Below are positions 10,295-21,057 of a stretch of DNA of 64,000 nucleotides, in pieces; within the stretch, counting starts at the first letter, position 1, and every line of letters begins with the position of its first letter. A program made the translations under genes and the position numbers. The notes below the pieces were generated by a model. It searched no databases and was not told the DNA's origin. It worked only from the letters and a program-made list of their open reading frames with translations. The DNA is from Leishmania mexicana MHOM/GT/2001/U1103 (Eukaryota; Euglenozoa; Kinetoplastea; Trypanosomatida; Trypanosomatidae): positions 374,818 to 438,817 of the forward strand of contig NC_018308.1 of NCBI RefSeq assembly GCF_000234665.1. The letters run 5' to 3'.

Positions 10295-11741
10295 GAAGCA
10301 ACCGTACGCCGTGTAACCGAATCGGAGTCAGGAGTCGCCGCTCTGTCGCTCTGTTCCTCGTTCGACGACGTGCATGCATGCGTGTGCGTGTGTGTGTGTG
10401 TTCGAAGGAGAGACGGTGTGCATCGAGGCGGCGGTGCGGTGGCATGCGCAGCACGAGTGACAGGGATAGGCGAGACAGAGAGGGGGGGGAGAGGGCACAG
10501 TAAGAGGAAAGGTGTGCCTACTTCCTGCATCGACACACAGGCACAGACACAGACAGCACACAGGACAGCGCACTGCAGTATACGAGATCAGCGGAGTCGG
10601 CCATGGCGCTGCTGGGTGTTGGCGAAGAGGCGTCCGACGCCCATCCGCCCTTGTACCTCTCGAACACACTGCCACTGCGCCTGCGAAGAAGGCAAGAACG
10701 CCAGTCACCCCCAACACTGAGCATATGCCCCCTCCCCCCTTCCGCCCACTCCGCTACACGAGCATGCGCTGGCTGGGGAAGGGGGTGGACAGTGCATGCG
10801 TGGCACGCGAAGAACACGCATTCCACCCCCTTTCGCGTGGCACCGGTCACAACCCGTGGCGCTCAAAAGTGTGGCTGCATGTGTGTGTGCGCGCGCCGTT
10901 ACGTGTTGTTGGCCCTTCCCTCGCCACCTTTTCTTTCCTTGGCTGCGCTTCTGGAGTTGGATGATGAGGAGACGCGTACAAAATGGGCGGGGGCGGCGCG
11001 GCGTCCGAAAAATGCGGAAGAGGCAAAAACGTGTGGAGTGTGCGCATGCGGAGTGGCAGTGGCGAGGAGAGGGGAGGGGGCAGCAGCACGCACACGCCGA
11101 CAGAGACACACGCATTGGGGAGCGCATCGCTATGCCCGCCATCTATGTGTGTGTGTGCGCGTGTGTGCCTGTGTGTGTGCACCGCCTCCCTCTCCTTCTC
11201 TATCCACTGCGCACGTGTCTGGTGTGTGTGGCCCTTGCTATAGAGCCTCCACACGCACACACGCGCACACCGCCCCTCTCTCGTTGTACGTTATGGCTTT
11301 CCGTGCAGCGGTTCACTCACGTGCATCTAAGTGCGCGTGGTCGGCCACGTCCCGCACAGCCGCATGCGACAGCGGCGAGGGAGGGCGGGAGGGCGACAAC
11401 CGGAGAAACACAGAGAGAGCGGAGGGCTGACGTGATACGTGCACATCCCCATTTTACCAACGAGCAGGCGAACCAGTCCTGCGCGCATGCACGCGCGCGC
11501 CTGCCGTGAAACACGGCTACACACACACACACACACACAATGGGATAGAAAAGCGAACGGTTTGGCATCTAGCATTACAGAAGGGAGGGGAGGGGGAGGG
11601 GGTCTAGCACGGACACGCGGTGGTATGCGGTGGCGGTGGGGGTAGGGGTGGGGGAGGGAGGGGAGTATGGTGGAGGATGGCCAATGACACAAAGCGCGCA
11701 GATCAAGAGGGAGGACATGAGACAAGCGCGCGCACGTATGC

Positions 11742-11762
11742 ATATATATATATATATATATA
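11742..11762. repeat. (TA)n microsatellite
   Basis: About ten TA units, roughly 190 bases past the stop codon of the coiled-coil gene, so probably in its 3' UTR. Similar TA tracts occur at 30388-30406, 47684-47705 and 49079-49092. Confidence 0.9.
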
Positions 11763-11954
11763 CATGTACCAACGAACAAGAAGGATACATGGGGAGGGGC
11801 AAGCATGGTGGCGCCGTGGTGGGCGGGGCGGGAAGGGGGTCGGGCAGGATGAGGGAGATGGTGCGGGGATGGCGGGCAACGAATGTAAACACACCTGAAG
11901 AGAGAGCGGAGTGTGAACTCGGTTACGCACATGCACACCCACGAGCTTCCGTCG

Positions 11955-14144
11955 TCACTCGCGAGGCGTCAGAACATTGCGTGGAAACAGCCGCGGCTCC
12001 GCCTCATCATCATCGCACCGTTGCGCTCCATTGTTGGCGCCGTCGCGCTCCACTAACACGCCTTTGCGCGCCGTCGTGATGCTTCCCACCGTGCAGGAGC
12101 GGACAACGAGGCGATGTGGCACAGGCGGCTTGCTATTCTCCTTGTCCGTCCCATGCTTGAGGTCAATTTCCTCGCGGATAGCCCGGTCGCGACGGCGCTT
12201 TTCTGCAACGGCTGCCAGCGCGGTAGAGAAGTCGAGTCGCCGTCGAGACACCACCGCGGAGGCTGCTGCTGCGGCGGCGGCGCTCGGCGAGGCTTCCGCC
12301 ATCTCGGAACTCGCGGCGCTACCCTTGTCACCGGAACTTCGCTTGCAAAGACGCTGGTCATCGTCCGCTGCCGTCCCCGCGGTGCGTCGATCAGCGTCGC
12401 TGCTGCTGCGCTGATTCCGGTAAGGCCCCTGGCAAAGCGACGAGGAGGCACCACGTGATGTCAACGGCAGTGATGGCACCACCGCTGCGGGTCTCGCCTT
12501 CGACAGAGGAGCCGAGGATTGGCTCCCGGCAGTCGTCATGCGCCGAGGTGCAACAACGCTGTTGCTCGTGAGCGGAGCCACGTACCCGCTGGAGGCGGAG
12601 ATGATGGACCCGGCCGCCGCCGTGGCCCCGCGCACGCGTACCGGGCTGCACTCCACATCGGCGCCTGACCTCTTTGCCTCCCCTCGCGCAGGCGCCGCAT
12701 ACGCGCCGTCTATTACCGTGTTCTCGTTTTCATCCTCCTCGACCTCCTCAACCTCTTCGGTCACCCTCTCGTCGCGAATCGGTGATGTCCGCGGCGAGCA
12801 CGTAAGGCTGCTGCTGGTGCTTCCGCTGCCGCTGCCATCCTCGTCGCCTTCCACACCTTGTGCATGGCGCGGACCCCGACTGTAGGCAAAGACGTTGTCG
12901 CGGTTGTCCATGGTACGGATCAACATCTGACGCAGGTTCAGGATCGACTGCTGCTGCTCCTCGATCTGCTCAATCATCCGCTCCATCTCGCTGGCCATGT
13001 GGCGCCGCTCCTCGCGCAATGTCGCCTCTATCTCCCGCTTCTCCTTGCGCTGCTGCTCCACCTGCGCCTCGAGCGCGCCTTTGGCTTCGTAGAGAAGATC
13101 GATCTGCTTGCCTTGGCGAAGCAGGTCGCTGAAGAGGGCCGTGCTTTTCGAGTAGGCAGCCTTCAGCAGGGAGTCGAGCTGCGAGACGTGGATGCTGTCC
13201 TGCTCCCCACGCAGGCATGTCAAGTCCCTCACGAGGCTCTCCATCCCTGCCAGCTTCCTCTCGTGCCGCTCCACCAGCCGTTCGTGCTTGCGCTCGTGCT
13301 CTTTAATGAGCGCCTCGTACCGCATCTTGGCGGAACGCTCCAACTTGGCCTCCTCCAGAGCCCTGTTCTGCATGTCCATCACACGGGTGCGACTCTCGGA
13401 CATCTCCCGCTTCAGCTGCCGAATGAAGCGCTTGCTTTCCTCGTTGCGCGTGGACAGAGCGACAACCTCGATAATCTTGTCCTGCAGCGCCTGGTACGCG
13501 TCCGCGTGCTTCTCAGCCATATCCTCGTAGAGGGCGCGCTGGTGTTCGTACATCTTTTCGTACCGGTTGCGCTCCCGCTGCAGCGCCTCGTACTCGGCGA
13601 GCGGCACCATCGGCTCAGCAGCCGCCGGGCTGAGGTCGTGGGTGCTGCGCCGCGGTGTGCTGCGAGCGAGCGAGGTGCTGTGCGAGACACTGTTCGGGAG
13701 CGGGCCGTGCGACATGCTCCTCCCTGCTGCCTTTGGGTTAGGCGATTTGCTAGCGGACGCTGAGCTGAAGTTTATCCTCGTGACAGACGTGTTCGCGACA
13801 TTGTGCAGGGCACGATGGTGATGGTGGCTCGGGCGACCCTTGCTGCTGCTGCTGCCCCCACCAGCGCTCTTCCGGTGGGACGCCGAAAGAGAGCCGAGGT
13901 AGCTCACGTCGTACTCCGTGACGTCGACGTGGGCGGCGCTGCTGGTCGGCATATGCTGAGGCGACAGCAGAGCCATAGCCGATGGCGAGGCGTCAATGCA
14001 CTGCGCCGTCACTCGATCAACCGTGTCCTCGAGAAAGATGGCAGCGTCATCGGTGGACGTGCCGAGTTGACGGCGCACCGGTGTCGATGGCAGCGCCTCA
14101 TACACAGCCGTCGCCGTGCCGCTGCCGCTACGTGATGACATCAT
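11955..14144 (-). CDS. Coiled-coil protein, function unknown (729 aa)
   Basis: The frame ends with TGA at 11955-11957. Two adjacent ATGs lie at 14139-14144, and I took the first (14142-14144). The longer upstream frame contains a His/Thr-rich translation of a CA repeat and is not credible. Residues about 1-185 are Ser/Ala-rich and disordered, with a His run near 110. Residues about 190-430 form a dense charged coiled coil rich in Glu, Arg, Lys and Leu. The remainder is acidic and then Ser/Ala-rich, ending in a basic patch with a DKENSKPP-like stretch. No enzyme motif is visible. A structural role (cytoskeleton, spindle or basal body) is only inferred from composition. Confidence 0.85.
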   Translation of the reverse strand: MMSSRSGSGTATAVYEALPSTPVRRQLGTSTDDAAIFLEDTVDRVTAQCIDASPSAMALLSPQHMPTSSAAHVDVTEYDVSYLGSLSASHRKSAGGGSSSSKGRPSHHHHRALHNVANTSVTRINFSSASASKSPNPKAAGRSMSHGPLPNSVSHSTSLARSTPRRSTHDLSPAAAEPMVPLAEYEALQRERNRYEKMYEHQRALYEDMAEKHADAYQALQDKIIEVVALSTRNEESKRFIRQLKREMSESRTRVMDMQNRALEEAKLERSAKMRYEALIKEHERKHERLVERHERKLAGMESLVRDLTCLRGEQDSIHVSQLDSLLKAAYSKSTALFSDLLRQGKQIDLLYEAKGALEAQVEQQRKEKREIEATLREERRHMASEMERMIEQIEEQQQSILNLRQMLIRTMDNRDNVFAYSRGPRHAQGVEGDEDGSGSGSTSSSLTCSPRTSPIRDERVTEEVEEVEEDENENTVIDGAYAAPARGEAKRSGADVECSPVRVRGATAAAGSIISASSGYVAPLTSNSVVAPRRMTTAGSQSSAPLSKARPAAVVPSLPLTSRGASSSLCQGPYRNQRSSSDADRRTAGTAADDDQRLCKRSSGDKGSAASSEMAEASPSAAAAAAASAVVSRRRLDFSTALAAVAEKRRRDRAIREEIDLKHGTDKENSKPPVPHRLVVRSCTVGSITTARKGVLVERDGANNGAQRCDDDEAEPRLFPRNVLTPRE

Positions 14145-15014
14145 TAGAATTTTACCTGAGATGCAGCGGAGTGCGCCCCTGCGCCGTACGCGCACATGCA
14201 GATGCCGCGCCACGCCCCTCACCACACAGCAGCGGGGAGCGAGGGAGGAGGCGGGGCGGAAGTAGGAAAAGCAGCGGCGCGGTGTTGATGGCAGCCGTAG
14301 GGAAGTACACCAGCGAGGCTGGAAGACAGCACGTGCCGCCGCGAGTATGTGCCACTGTGTGCGTGTGCGTGCGTGTGTGTGTGTGTTCGTGCGCCGAGAG
14401 CGCAGCGAAGGAGGACTGCAAAGAATTGTGTGGGACCTGCAGCGATGGACGAGAAGTGTGCGCGGGAGAGATGCACAAGTTAGTTCAAGAGAGCGCGGCT
14501 TCCATGACACGTGTCTCCGCAGACATCCCCATTAATAGCGTCATCGCGATGCCGACAGGAGATGGGGGTGGGGAATCGCAACCATGTGCGTGGCAGAAGC
14601 CGGGCAAGAGGTACGTACGCACCTGCCGCTCTATCCCAAGTCCTCGGCCCCCGCGAGCCCCCGCGCAGAAAAAAAAAGGGGGGGGGGAGAGGGCGGCGAG
14701 TGGTGGTGGTGGACGTGTGGGCTGTAATCGACGAGTTGCAACTCTCTGTGTGGTGCTGTTAATCGAGGGAGTGAGTGTGCAGACAGTCCTCACGCCGAGT
14801 CAAACACGTGCAGAGTCGCCTTCAGGCGAATGCGCAACGCGCGACAGACATGCAGAGAGAGGAAGACCACCGGTGCAGTCCACCGCAGGAACAACGCTAT
14901 CATCATGACCACCGCACAAGGAGGAGCAGGAGGCCGACAGGGTTAGGGACATGATGAGTAGACAGAGACACACACGGAGAGAGAGAGACCGGCAGCGTCT
15001 TGCCTCACCCGTCC
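14145..15014. other. Intergenic region, 0.87 kb, no gene seen
   Basis: Contains a G-run at 14680-14690 and a short GT tract near 14365-14385. No convincing frame. It should carry the 3' UTR of the SCO-like gene. Confidence 0.55.
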
Positions 15015-15947
15015 CTACCAGTTAGTCCATGTCGGATCCTTGGCGTACTCGGACATGTAGTGCAGCACCTTCTCCGTAATCTCACGCTCGTCGTAGCGGT
15101 TTCCGAAGAAGTCGACGAAACGGCCCTGTGGGTCGAAGAGGAAGATGGCAATGCTGTGATCGATCAGGTAGTCCTCCTGCTCGGCGTCCTCCTCGGCGGG
15201 GATGGAGTAGTAGATGCGGTACGAGCGGCACGCGTCGTTCACCTGCTTCGGCGTGCCAACGAGCCCAATGAAGTCGGGGTGGAACACGGAGAGGTACTCG
15301 TCAATGGCCTCGAGCGAGTCACGGCGCGGGTCGCACGAGACAAACAGCGGTGCAATGCGCTCCTGCGGGCGGCCGGCGCGGACAGCGTCGACGACGTGCG
15401 ACATGCGGTTCAGCTCGACTGGGCAGATCTCCGGGCAGTGCGTGAAGCCGAAGTAGAAGAAGGCCCACGAGCCGAGGAATTCCGCCTGCGAAACTGGTTC
15501 ACCCTTCGTGTTCACCAGCACAAACGGCCCACCGAGCGCAGGGCGGCCGCGCGTCTCGACGCTGACCCGCGCGCTGCCCTCCGCGCCGAAGTAGCGCTGC
15601 TTGGCTTGGCGGCTTCCGTACCACAGCGTCGCGATGCAGAGAAGAGCAAACCCTCCGATCATGCCGTACTTCTTCAACGCCTGCCAGTCTTTCTCGAGCT
15701 CCGCCGCCTCGGTCGCGTCGGGGTTGTTTGGGTTGGCTGCGCCCTGCTCGCGGAAAGCGCGGCGGCTGCACGTAAGCGGCGTTATCGCAGTGCTCACAAG
15801 GGCGGCAGCGTCGGTGGCGGCCGAACCCATCGGGAAGTTGCGTCGCACGGCACCAAAATGGGATCGGAGGCGCAGTAGAGCGCCGGAGCGGCACAACTCC
15901 ATCATCGGCGCCCCACGGACGGCACACCGCAGAAGTGAGCGATGCAT
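15015..15947 (-). CDS. SCO1: SCO1/SenC-family copper chaperone for cytochrome c oxidase assembly (310 aa)
   Basis: SCO proteins deliver copper to the CuA site of cytochrome oxidase subunit II in the mitochondrial inner membrane. The family hallmark CxxxC (C171, C175) sits in a FGFTHCPEICP context. The third copper ligand is H264, in a DHSIAIFLFDP segment. A thioredoxin-like fold is implied by the intervening block with the FVSCDPRRD segment. The N-terminal 60 residues are rich in Arg, Ser and Ala with few acids, fitting a mitochondrial presequence. Residues about 94-110 are a single membrane span. The ATG is at 15945-15947. The length is close to that of human SCO1. SCO1 and SCO2 cannot be told apart from this sequence. 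Confidence 0.95.
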   Translation of the reverse strand: MHRSLLRCAVRGAPMMELCRSGALLRLRSHFGAVRRNFPMGSAATDAAALVSTAITPLTCSRRAFREQGAANPNNPDATEAAELEKDWQALKKYGMIGGFALLCIATLWYGSRQAKQRYFGAEGSARVSVETRGRPALGGPFVLVNTKGEPVSQAEFLGSWAFFYFGFTHCPEICPVELNRMSHVVDAVRAGRPQERIAPLFVSCDPRRDSLEAIDEYLSVFHPDFIGLVGTPKQVNDACRSYRIYYSIPAEEDAEQEDYLIDHSIAIFLFDPQGRFVDFFGNRYDEREITEKVLHYMSEYAKDPTWTNW

Positions 15948-16730
15948 GCCGTGCTCTGCACTCCGGCGTCACGCTTGGGAGCAACAACTCTCGCTCGCCT
16001 TCCTTTTCCTGCACGCGTGTGTGTGCGTACACAGGCGAGGGGGGGCGTGTCGTCTTGTCCTCAGCTCTGATTTCTCTTGCTCGGAGCCTTGCGACACGGC
16101 CCAATTTGCACCAGCCGTCTTTGCTATATGGCTGTGCCTGCGCCTCCGCTGCCTTACTCGCACGCACACCCCCCACCCACCAAAACGTTCGGTAGTGGAG
16201 AAGGGAGGAGGAGGAGGAGGAGGCAGCAGACGACGAAAATGACCCGCTCGGCAACCGGTGAGGGTTTAATGCTGCGTGAGGCCCACGTGATGTGCGTGCG
16301 TACACGGGCAAGACAGAGAGAGGGGTGGTAGGAGGGGGGAGGAGAGATGAAAACGGCGCATAGGTGCCGATGGCCTGCAGCATGGCCCCGGTCGATGCCG
16401 GAAGGAGCGACACAGACCCGCTGGGCTGCTGTTCGCTTGCTCTTGTCGGGGGTTTTGAGGAGGAGTTGACTAGTGGCAGGAAAACTCAGGATGCAGAGCA
16501 CCGTCGCTCTTCGAGAGCAGCAACAAGAGAGAGAGGAAACAGCGCAACGGTGCGCTTGTGCGCAGCGTCGCGCTCACTCAAGCGGATCGCCCACCCTCTC
16601 CGGAAATCGCGTAATGCGAGAGCGGAAGACCGCGTGGCCGTAATAGAAGACAGAGAGAGGGCTGGGGAGGATGGCTTCAAGTGCGGCAGTGGGCGTCGTG
16701 CTTCCCACCAGATGCGCACGCAAGAGATAC
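15948..16730. other. Intergenic region, 0.78 kb, no gene seen
   Basis: Lies between the SCO-like gene start and the stop of the disordered-protein gene. A GAG-rich plus-strand run near 16198-16225 gives a CT-rich tract on the sense strand that could serve trans-splicing of the SCO mRNA. Confidence 0.5.
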
Positions 16731-17633
16731 TCAGTCCAGGTCGATCTCCAGCGAACCAGTCGTTGCCTGCATCGTCGTCGAGGGACACGAGTCGACAAGG
16801 TCGTCATCGAACTCTCGAGGAGACTCGACCGCACCATCAGAACCGCCTTCACCGCCCTGTGGCACTGACGGCACCGTTCGCGCTTCCGGCGCCTTCGAGT
16901 AGCCCACGCGGCTCTTCTCCGGCTGAACGCTTGAGCTGACAGGAGCAGCAGGGATGAACAGCGCGGGCCCGCCCTCTTCTGTTGCCCCGGACGCTGGCTG
17001 TGCAGCGATGGCGTTGAGCCTGCCGTGCCGATTGCGCACCAGCGTCGTGGGCCGACGCGCTACCCCTTGCTGCGTGAGTGCCTTTAGCTGCTTCGCTTCC
17101 AGAGCGCGTTGCTGCGCCTGGAGCACCTGCTTCGCCCGCTCCGTCGGCGACAGCTTTGGTGGCTCTGATGTGATGGTGTAGTAGTTTTCATCTTCGTCGC
17201 TGCTGACGGCTGCACCGCGGTTGACGGCTTTGTCACTGGCTGCAGTGAGGCTGTCGGTGGGTGGGGCTGGCTTCGTTGACACCGGCACTCCACTAATACT
17301 GCCCTCCTTGCTGTGCGACGACGTGCGCTCAGTGCTGCGTGACCCGCTGACTCGACCCGAGTATGGGTGGCCGCCGCCTGTGGTAGTGTGCCGGTGCCGT
17401 TGTGAGCCAGAGTGACCGGCCGACGAGGGGCGTGGCTCCTCGCTGCTCTCCTCAAAGTCCTCCCATGGGTCTCGCGGCGGCCCACCGGCGAATGTGTCAC
17501 CCCCTCCCGCGCTCCCAAGCTTTGGAGCCGGCTTACGCGAAGCGACCTTGAGATGCTGACCCGGTGCGAGGAACTGGGGTGCGGGATGCCGTTTCGCAAA
17601 CACCGGACGCGGCGCGTTGGGTCTCGAGGACAT
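16731..17633 (-). CDS. Mostly disordered hypothetical protein (300 aa)
   Basis: ATG at 17631-17633, TGA at 16731-16733. The frame stays open upstream only through the translation of a CA repeat, so the internal ATG is preferred. The protein starts with a basic Pro/Arg-rich segment, followed by a DPWEDFEESSEE acidic stretch, long Ser/Thr/Gly/Pro regions, and one short probable helix around residues 165-195 (Gln/Ala/Leu/Lys-rich). It ends in an acidic tail. No known domain was recognised. Codon choice follows the C/G-ending bias of neighbouring genes, which supports it being real. Confidence 0.75.
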   Translation of the reverse strand: MSSRPNAPRPVFAKRHPAPQFLAPGQHLKVASRKPAPKLGSAGGGDTFAGGPPRDPWEDFEESSEEPRPSSAGHSGSQRHRHTTTGGGHPYSGRVSGSRSTERTSSHSKEGSISGVPVSTKPAPPTDSLTAASDKAVNRGAAVSSDEDENYYTITSEPPKLSPTERAKQVLQAQQRALEAKQLKALTQQGVARRPTTLVRNRHGRLNAIAAQPASGATEEGGPALFIPAAPVSSSVQPEKSRVGYSKAPEARTVPSVPQGGEGGSDGAVESPREFDDDLVDSCPSTTMQATTGSLEIDLD

Positions 17634-17744
17634 AATGAGCCCGCAGAGTCGTCCTCGCTCGAAAGGGGTGCTTTGATGGTGCGCACACGATAACGGATGT
17701 CGATCACGTGTCTGTGCGGCCCGCTTGACCTTTAACAATGTGCG

Positions 17745-17775
<31 letters not shown>

Positions 17776-18283
17776 ACTCGAATGGGTGCACTTGGAAAAA
17801 GCATACAGGAGGGAGCAGGGGGGGGGGAATAAAGAGTAGGCGTTGGACTGACGACGTGGACAGCCAACGCGCTGCGCTCTTGTTGTTTGGTGGCAGTGTT
17901 GAAGTGCGATGTTGCACGAGCGTGTGTCTACAGCGGATGCTGAGAGAGAGAGTCGGAGAAAAAGAAGGTCAGGTCATGAAGCGATTGGCACCACACGAGC
18001 ACACACCTGTGCGCCCAAAATGTTGCGCATGCCGACGAGAGAGGACACCCCGAAGGCGAGAGAGAGAGAGGGTGGTAGCCAACTACCGTCTGCTAGCTGC
18101 AGGCGTAGGCGACTGCACACACGAGGAGGATGGTGCAGCAGCAGAGCGTCGACGTGCGAACAAAATGTGAAGAAGTATAAGGCACCACAGAAGCCTGCGC
18201 GTGATATGCACGGTCGCTGTCTGAGTAGCAGTCACCGTCACTACCACCGCTGCCGGTCGACCTTGACACACGTCGTCTCCTAC
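17634..18283. other. Intergenic region, 0.65 kb, no gene seen
   Basis: Holds the GT microsatellite and low-complexity purine runs. No coding frame is supported. Confidence 0.5.
17747..17775 (+). repeat. (GT)n microsatellite
   Basis: About 14 GT units upstream of the disordered-protein gene. Confidence 0.95.
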
Positions 18284-18790
18284 TCATCCCTCTGGCGTAC
18301 CCTCGTAGCGCCTGCTGTGCAGGAGCTTGCGCGCCTGAGCGACCATTGCTGGTGTCACTTCGGTCTTCGCGAGGCGCTCGCCTCGCGCCGCTCGCGATTC
18401 ATCGGAGACCAACTTGTTGTCCGCGTTGATCATGAGTCCACTCGGCTCGTCGCGGTAGCTGTATCCCCTCACGCCATCGTACACGGCGCTCGGCGCGCCA
18501 GGCACGTACGTCGGCGTGAAGTCCCGTTGGTAGAAGCGCTGGCGGTTCAGCTCGATGTTGTCAAGAATATCATTCGCCTGCTTCGACTGCTGACGGCCAA
18601 TAAAGAAAACGAAACCGCCGGCGCACATGGCCAGAGTCCCACGCCACTCGATCCACACCGTGCGCGCGACACCCCGTTCGCCGTATCGCGACAGCACTTC
18701 AGGGTTCTCGATGCCGAGCCACCACGCCTTTACGCGCGTGAACAGGCTCACGTGGTGCACCAGCCGCGGGTGCGTGAACTTCGGTGGCAT
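18284..18790 (-). CDS. Small single-span membrane protein, probable mitochondrial (168 aa)
   Basis: ATG at 18788-18790, TGA at 18284-18286. The first 50 residues are basic with few acids and contain an amphipathic stretch. Residues about 51-66 form one hydrophobic segment, followed by a charged hydrophilic C-terminal domain of about 100 residues. That layout is typical of nuclear-encoded accessory subunits of trypanosomatid respiratory or ATP-synthase complexes. I do not recognise the family, so the location is an inference. The frame uses the same codon bias as adjacent genes and is compact, which makes it credible despite its size. Confidence 0.8.
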   Translation of the reverse strand: MPPKFTHPRLVHHVSLFTRVKAWWLGIENPEVLSRYGERGVARTVWIEWRGTLAMCAGGFVFFIGRQQSKQANDILDNIELNRQRFYQRDFTPTYVPGAPSAVYDGVRGYSYRDEPSGLMINADNKLVSDESRAARGERLAKTEVTPAMVAQARKLLHSRRYEGTPEG

Positions 18791-21057
18791 CGTCGATCTC
18801 TCCCCTCTCTTTCAGGGCTGGCGTGCGTGTAAAAATTTGTAGCGGGCGATCGGTACTGCAGTGTTGCGTAATACGTCGAGTGTGGACAACGAAGACACGG
18901 CGACACGGCAATGGGCACACACCATGCACATGACAAGAGAGAAAGGCGTGAGGAGAAGGAAGAAGGTTGCACACACACACGTACACACACACACGGAGGC
19001 GAGAGGGGGAGGCGTGCCGATGGGGTCCCTGGACAAGAGACACATGACAGGTGCATAAGCGGGTAGCTGGATATGGATGCGGGACGTCAAGAGGCCCTTG
19101 GCAGCGCGCAAGAGCGAGCGAGAGTTCGAAGACTATGCGTTAGCCGCGCTGGATACCTCGGAAGAATTTACCGGCTGCATGTGACTCCCCCATGTCTTCT
19201 CGTGTATCTCTCACCACACAGACAAAGACAGACAGACAGACAGAGAGGTCAGGATGCGTGAGCGATGGGGCGCATCCAAAGACGGACAAGACAGCTCTGC
19301 TTGCGTACAAGCATGAAAGTATCTCATGCCTTGTCGCGGTTATGGGGCGCGTTGCATGTAGCGAGTCGACTCGATGCACGTGCCCGACGGTGAGGTGAGA
19401 CTTCGCGTCATAAAAGGCAAGAAAATGTCGGTCAACAGGCGTCTTGAGATAGAAATAAAAAATCAGAGTGCCACCACGAGGAAGAGCACAGCAACAAGGC
19501 TGCAAGCACATACGCACGTGTGCGTACGGGATATGCAGGAGAAGAATACGCAAGGGCAGTCCGCCACGTCCGCAGCGGCAACCAATTAAGAAGGGCAAGC
19601 GCTTGAGGGTTGCCGCCACGGCGTGCTTTAGCTGCTCCTTGTCTCCGTTTCTCTCTCTTGCCCGGCCGTGTTCTCCTACTCTTTTCATGTCGATGTGTGT
19701 GCGTGTGTGCACAGCGCTGCAGAGATGCACGCAGCCGTGCTCGCTCCATGGCCCCCCCCACGCACCCAACGAGAGGCAGGAGGAGGGAGGAGGGAGGGGG
19801 GGGGGTCGCACGCAGACCATAAAACGTGAGCGAGACAACAGCAAAAAGCCCCCCCCCCTCCCCCCACACACCCGCCAGCACCCACAGGCGCGCGGTAGTG
19901 GTGGAGAGGGGGGGGGGCAGGGAGGATGCAAACGGAAGGACGTGCGCTGCGTGGGCCCGTGGGTTGTATCGTCGAGAAGGCACGAGGGAGCCGATCGAAG
20001 ATAGGATGACGTAAACTGTTTAACGAGCCCAAATCAAGAAAACACGCTGAATGGAATGGGAGGCACACGCCACATCACCAATCACACGACAGACACGCCG
20101 GCGCTTCGATTGGCGAGTCTCGCTGCGTCTTCGGGTGTGTTGGCGTGAGAAACTTCGTGTGCATGAAAGACTGTGCCGCTGAGGGATGGTGACGAGGTGT
20201 GGAGCGACGCGCCAGGGACGACGAGCGGGTCGGGCGAGGGAGGTGTGGAGGGGGGAGGGCCAGCAAAGGTGCAACACGGCTCGCCACACTCGCCTCCGCG
20301 CATTCTCCGACTTTGCGGCCTACCTCGGCCGTGGTGTTCTCAGAACGGCCACTGCCTGCCAACGTTTCCCCGGTTTTCTTTTCATTGGACTGCTGTCCTG
20401 TTTTCTGCCTGTATGGGCGTCGACCAGGTGGATGGGCGGCACGGCGGACGCCGGGGCGGTGGAGGGAGTAGGGACGACGTCGAGGGCAGTGAAACTCCGT
20501 TTCGAAATTCGATTCATGAGCCACTCTCGCCCCCCTCAACCCTTCATCCACGACCACCACCGTCATGCTCACTGGTGCGCTACTAACTCCCTCGCTCAGG
20601 CCACACCATCTCTTCCCTGTCATAATCCTTCTCTATGTACAACTTCCCGGCTCTCTCGCTTTCCCTCTCCGCCACCTCTCTGTCTTCTGCCGTCCTCATG
20701 CGTGATGGTGCACCTCCACCGGCACACATGAGTAACGTCTGACGCACGCCGGGAGGGAGACGGAGCGGGACAAGCGCGCTCTGGTGAGTGGAGCGGCACC
20801 CAAGCTCCGGCTGAAACGGAGGGTGCAATGATTTTGATATCCGGGCCTTCTCCCCCTACCCTCTTTCAGGGGAGGCGTGTTAGTGCTGGCGGATGCTTAG
20901 CGTTGGCGCTAACCACGATGCGTCGCAGCGCGTGCGTCCAGGTGTGTGCTTGCGGCTGCTTTCCGCGAAGCGTCCGCGGGGGGCGCCGATGCGCTTGCAC
21001 ACAGGCACGCACTTTGGCTGCCGGTATTACTCACGGAAACGCTATTGCCTTTTTTCT
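18791..21057. other. Intergenic region, 2.3 kb, no gene seen
   Basis: Lies downstream of the fructose-1,6-bisphosphatase stop, so much of it is probably that gene's 3' UTR. It has long G runs near 19790-19920 and CA tracts near 18970-18995. Frames on both strands have coding-unlike composition. Confidence 0.55.

Larger units (their letters stand above)
9935..11954. other. Intergenic region, 2.0 kb, no gene seen
   Basis: Contains GT, CA and TA microsatellites and no convincing frame. It should hold the 3' UTR of the coiled-coil gene at 11955-14144 and the 5' UTR of the ATPase. Confidence 0.6.

Noticed and set aside
19400..19470. AAATAAAAAATCA-type stretch resembling the tail of the 31.6 kb repeat
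   Set aside because: Similarity is limited to an A-rich run, too short to call a repeat copy.
20075..20623. Minus-strand 182-residue frame downstream of FBPase
   Set aside because: Lies in the likely FBPase 3' UTR and is low-complexity Arg/Pro/Ser without motifs.
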